A DNA stretch of 64,000 nucleotides, from positions 1 to 64,000 of the forward strand of contig CALWNQ010000011.1 of the NCBI GenBank assembly GCA_944382875.1, given 5' to 3'. Both the position numbers and the translations under genes were made by a program. The first letter of the stretch is position 1, and every line of letters begins with the position of its first letter. This document shows, piece after piece, positions 61,290-64,000 of the stretch. The stretch comes from an uncultured Clostridia bacterium (lineage in GTDB: Bacteria > Bacillota > Clostridia > Oscillospirales > Ruminococcaceae). Under the pieces are notes generated by a model. It was not told the origin of the DNA. It did no database searches and saw nothing but the letters and a program-made list of their open reading frames with translations.

Positions 61290-62143
61290 ACGCTTCTGAA
61301 ATTCTTACTGCCTGTTGTAAAGACAGCCTACTGCTGAGTACTTTTGCGCTCCGGCACGAAACGGAACAAAACGGCATCTCCGAAGCCGTCATCCGGAACC
61401 GATTTGACCGGATGCTCACTGTTATGGAAACTTCCGCCGCCGAGGCACGGCAAAATCCGGTTCGTTCGGTCAGCGGTCTAACAGGCGGGGACGCTTTTTT
61501 ATACGAACAGTACCGCTCCGCTTCTCTTTTGGGGGAAACCGTTTCGCTGGCGGTAGCCTGTGCTCTTTCCTGCTCCGAAATTAATGCTTCGATGGGAAAA
61601 ATCGTTGCTTGCCCAACAGCCGGTTCCTGTGGCATTGTCCCGGCTGCGGTGCTGGCAGTCAGCTCCTCCAAAGGTCTTGATCGTGAAAAGCAGATCAACG
61701 CACTGCTCTGCGCTGGCCTGGTAGGGCAGATTATCGGAGAACATGCCTGTTTAGCCGGCGCGCAGGGAGGATGCCAGGCAGAGTGCGGCTCTGCTTCGGC
61801 AATGGCCGCCGCGGCAGTTGTGGAGCTTTTGGGAGGAAGTCCGGAACAGAGCTTTGACGCAGCTGCCATTGCCATCAAAAATTCGCTGGGACTGGTCTGT
61901 GATCCGGTTGCGGGACTGGTGGAAATCCCCTGCATCAAACGGAATGTCGGCGGGGTAGTCAATGCCCTTTCGGCGGCGGATCTCGCGCTTGCCGGTATCC
62001 ACAGCCGCATCCCGTTCGATGATACAGTGGACGCTTTAAACCGCGTGGGACGGCAGCTTCCCACATCCCTGCGTGAAACCGCGATGGGCGGTTTGGCAAC
62101 AACAGCTGCCGGAATTCAGCTTGCGGAACAGATTAAGCAGTAA
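61286..62143 (+). CDS. sdaAA: L-serine dehydratase, alpha subunit
   Basis: Large, Fe-S-bearing subunit. 285 residues. Cluster-binding Cys lie in KIVACPTAGSCGI (near 115), GGCQAECG (near 165) and CDPVAGLVEIPCIKRN (near 208-224), as in the clostridial two-part enzyme. Together with SdaAB it provides pyruvate; overlapping genes ensure equal amounts. Next downstream on the same strand is the T-box-controlled iorA. Confidence 0.95.
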   Translation: MNASEILTACCKDSLLLSTFALRHETEQNGISEAVIRNRFDRMLTVMETSAAEARQNPVRSVSGLTGGDAFLYEQYRSASLLGETVSLAVACALSCSEINASMGKIVACPTAGSCGIVPAAVLAVSSSKGLDREKQINALLCAGLVGQIIGEHACLAGAQGGCQAECGSASAMAAAAVVELLGGSPEQSFDAAAIAIKNSLGLVCDPVAGLVEIPCIKRNVGGVVNALSAADLALAGIHSRIPFDDTVDALNRVGRQLPTSLRETAMGGLATTAAGIQLAEQIKQ

Positions 62144-62222
62144 AATCTGCTGTCATTCACGAAATATTGCACAGAATATGCAAGATTTCTTCTGTTTTTT
62201 GCACAAAGTTTTGTTTCTCACC

Positions 62223-62251
62223 TTGCAAATCCGGAACAAGCGTGCTATACT
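62223..62251 (+). promoter_or_regulatory. sigma-A-type promoter of the T-box/iorA unit
   Basis: -35 TTGCAA (62223-62228), 17-base spacer ending TGC, -10 TATACT (62246-62251). Transcription starts near 62258, at the base of T-box stem I. Confidence 0.8.
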
Positions 62252-62257
62252 TCATAG

Positions 62258-62518
62258 TAATAAACCGTTGAAGGAGAAGTAAAACTGCAAAACGGCTGTC
62301 CAGCGAATCGGGGAGAGTGCAAGCCCGGCGGGTACGATGCAGACAAATGGACTCCTGAGGGCGCGAAGGAAAGAGAAAGTATTTCGCGACGCTGTGGCCA
62401 GCGTTATCAGGCCGCGCGGTGAATGCCGCGGCAGAGTGGACCGGATTTCCGGCCAATCAAGGTGGTACCGCAGGTTTACGCCTGTCCTTGTCCTATGTGG
62501 ACAAGGACAGGCTTTTTT
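62258..62518 (+). promoter_or_regulatory. T-box riboswitch, tryptophan specific
   Basis: Leader of about 260 bases. Stem I has GGAG-AAGTA at the base, the AG-bulge/GNUG-type region GCGAATCGGGGAGAGTGCAA, and the specifier TGG (62348-62350) followed by ACTCCTGAGG, the usual context after the specifier codon. TGG reads tryptophan. The antiterminator T-box sequence GGTGGTACCGCAG is at 62461-62473, followed by the terminator GCCTGTCCTTGTCC / GGACAAGGACAGGC (62480-62512) and a T run. Uncharged tRNA-Trp would allow read-through into iorA. Confidence 0.92.
62480..62518 (+). terminator. terminator of the T-box riboswitch
   Basis: 14-pair perfect stem, loop TATGT, six T; it competes with the antiterminator that contains the T-box sequence. 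Confidence 0.92.
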
Positions 62519-62542
62519 GTTACTCTGGAAAGGAAGATGGAT

Positions 62543-64000
62543 ATGAACGAAGAGCTTTTGATGGGCAACCAAGCCATCGCGCTAGGCGCCATCCGGGCAG
62601 GTGTATCGGTTGTCGCCGGATATCCGGGGACGCCTTCAACAGAAATTCTTGAAACGGTGGCTGCACGCAATCCCGGTGATATTTATGTAGAATGGTCGGT
62701 CAACGAAAAGGCTGCGATGGAGGTTGCGGCGGGTGCTGCAATCAGCGGCGCGCGGGCCCTTGTCACCATGAAACAGGTGGGTCTGAATGTTGCGTCTGAC
62801 CCGCTGATGAGCCTCGCTTACATCGGCGTAAAGGGTGGAATGGTCATCGTTTCGGCCGACGATCCCGGCCCAATCTCCTCACAGACCGAACAGGACACTC
62901 GCCAGTTCGCCGAATTCGCGAATCTGCCGGTCTTTGATCCGGTTTCTCCCGAAGAAGCATATGAAATGATTGGGGAAGCCTTTGATTACTCCGAAAAATA
63001 TCAGACACCGGTTCTGTTCCGGCCGACCACCCGTGTCTGTCACGGCTGCGCTTCCATCCAGGTTTCAGAAGAACGCCGCACCATCAAACCGGAGGGTTTT
63101 ATCAAGGATGATACCAAATGGGTAATCTTCCCCCGCACAAGTTACTTAAATCATCTGAAAATTGCAAAGCGGGATCCAATTTTAGCCGATGACTTCTCCG
63201 CCTACTCCCGCAACACCGTTTCCGGCAGCGGCAAAAAAGGGATCGCAGCCGGCGGCATCAGCTTTGCATATCTACAAGAAGCACTCTCTTCCCTCGATAC
63301 AGACTGCAAGTTATTCCGTGCGGCAACCACCAACCCGTTCCCGGAAAAACTGGCGCTGGAATTTTTGGACGGTCTGGAGGAAGTATTGGTGATCGAGGAG
63401 CTTTCCCCTGTTATCGAGCGAGCACTGCTCCGGCTTTGCGGCAAGCATCACCTCTCCGTTAAAATCCGCGGAAAACTGAGCGGCGATACCTCTCCGGCAG
63501 GCGAAAACACAGTGGAATCGGTCAAAGCAGCGGCATTGAATTTTCTGGGACTTCCTGAAGAACAGGTTGACAAACCGCAGCCCCCCGAACTTCCCATCCG
63601 GCCGCCGGTCCTCTGCGCCGGATGTCCGCACCGCGCTTCCTTCTACGCCGTCAAGCAGGCGATGAAGGGCAAAAAAGCTGTCTTTTCGGGAGATATCGGC
63701 TGCTACACCCTCGGAAATGCCGCCCCGCTCAACATGGTGGATACCTGTCTCTGTATGGGGGCAGGCATTACCATGGCACAGGGCATCCACCGGGTGGAGC
63801 CTGACACGGTAAATTTTGCCTTTGTGGGAGATTCCACCTTTTTCGCCTCCGGCATCACCGGTGTTGTCAATGCCGTTTACAATGAAACGGATATCGTGCT
63901 GATCGTCCTCGACAACTCGACTACCGCCATGACCGGCCATCAGCCGCATCCCGGCACCGGCCGCACCATGATGGGCGAAATCAGCGAAAAGATTGACATC
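62543..64000 (+). CDS. iorA: indolepyruvate:ferredoxin oxidoreductase, alpha subunit (3' end outside window)
   Basis: TPP enzyme that interconverts aryl pyruvates and aryl-acyl-CoA with ferredoxin. 486 codons are visible from ATG at 62543 (an ATG at 62537 in the same frame is too near the AGGA site). Pyrimidine-binding domain GNQAIALGAIRAGVSVVAGYPGTPSTEI at the N-terminus; the TPP motif GDSTFFASGITGVVNAVYN at about 430, and LCAGCPHR before it. The C-terminal ferredoxin-like clusters would be beyond the edge, and iorB should follow. A tryptophan T-box controls it. Confidence 0.93.
   Translation, partial: MNEELLMGNQAIALGAIRAGVSVVAGYPGTPSTEILETVAARNPGDIYVEWSVNEKAAMEVAAGAAISGARALVTMKQVGLNVASDPLMSLAYIGVKGGMVIVSADDPGPISSQTEQDTRQFAEFANLPVFDPVSPEEAYEMIGEAFDYSEKYQTPVLFRPTTRVCHGCASIQVSEERRTIKPEGFIKDDTKWVIFPRTSYLNHLKIAKRDPILADDFSAYSRNTVSGSGKKGIAAGGISFAYLQEALSSLDTDCKLFRAATTNPFPEKLALEFLDGLEEVLVIEELSPVIERALLRLCGKHHLSVKIRGKLSGDTSPAGENTVESVKAAALNFLGLPEEQVDKPQPPELPIRPPVLCAGCPHRASFYAVKQAMKGKKAVFSGDIGCYTLGNAAPLNMVDTCLCMGAGITMAQGIHRVEPDTVNFAFVGDSTFFASGITGVVNAVYNETDIVLIVLDNSTTAMTGHQPHPGTGRTMMGEISEKIDI

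Overview
The window reads as chromosome of an endospore-forming, anaerobic, low-to-mid GC Firmicute of the class Clostridia, most likely an Oscillospiraceae/Ruminococcaceae-type gut bacterium. Reasons: a Firmicutes-style dcw cluster with a PASTA-domain transpeptidase and a meso-DAP-type MurE, the germination protein gene ypeB, an oxygen-sensitive NrdDG ribonucleotide reductase, a group B [FeFe] hydrogenase, an indolepyruvate:ferredoxin oxidoreductase, two-subunit Fe-S serine dehydratase, Na+-pump decarboxylase subunits, and T-box and 6S RNAs of Firmicutes type. No transposase, integrase, phage gene, tRNA, rRNA or CRISPR array was seen; the window is mostly ordinary core chromosome.

Layout. 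1-11944 (minus): dcw cluster mraZ-rsmH-ftsL-spoVD-like PBP-murE-murF-mraY-ftsW-murG-murA (murA cut by the window edge), with a sigma-A promoter and a three-repeat MraZ operator in front; murD is absent from its usual place. 12426-14340 (plus): two PH-domain membrane proteins. 14376-20137 (minus): pstSCAB plus a PhoB/PhoR-type two-component system, without phoU and with a strong hairpin between pstA and pstB. 20322-23678 (minus): tig, clpP, clpX. 23836-24852: metallophosphoesterase and a tiny DUF1540 gene. 24998-30952 (minus): rplS, two tandem signal peptidases, rbgA, an RNase HII-YraN fusion, an M19 dipeptidase and thrC. 31185-36386: meso-DAP dehydrogenase, [FeFe] hydrogenase, patatin phospholipase, cation diffusion facilitator. 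36609-42482 (plus): secreted GHL10-type glycosidase with cell-wall-binding repeats, a fructan operon (GH32 enzyme and fructokinase), asnS. 42544-46695 (minus): aldo-keto reductase, a small FakA-middle-domain-like protein, tcdA, 6S RNA, sulfatase, DUF1292 protein. 46867-47977 (plus): a promoter-to-terminator unit of about 1.07 kb with no normal gene (see below). 48049-54953: ypeB, nrdDG, thioesterase, MetH-activation-like protein, Gfo/Idh/MocA oxidoreductase. 55107-60374 (minus): OadB and OadG subunits, FkbM methyltransferase, two membrane proteins, anti-sigma and ECF sigma factors. 60585-64000 (plus): sdaAB-sdaAA, then a tryptophan T-box leader controlling iorA (cut by the window edge).

The most unusual element lies between the DUF1292 gene and ypeB. 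A strong extended -10 promoter and an intrinsic terminator frame a long structured RNA holding five spaced copies of a Shine-Dalgarno sequence followed by a two-codon reading frame (start, Lys or Glu, stop). All five copies keep a start and a stop although three different stop codons are used, and the Shine-Dalgarno region of each copy can pair with a segment lying just after the stop of the copy before it, with apparent compensatory changes. I recognise no described RNA family in it; it is the main candidate for something new.
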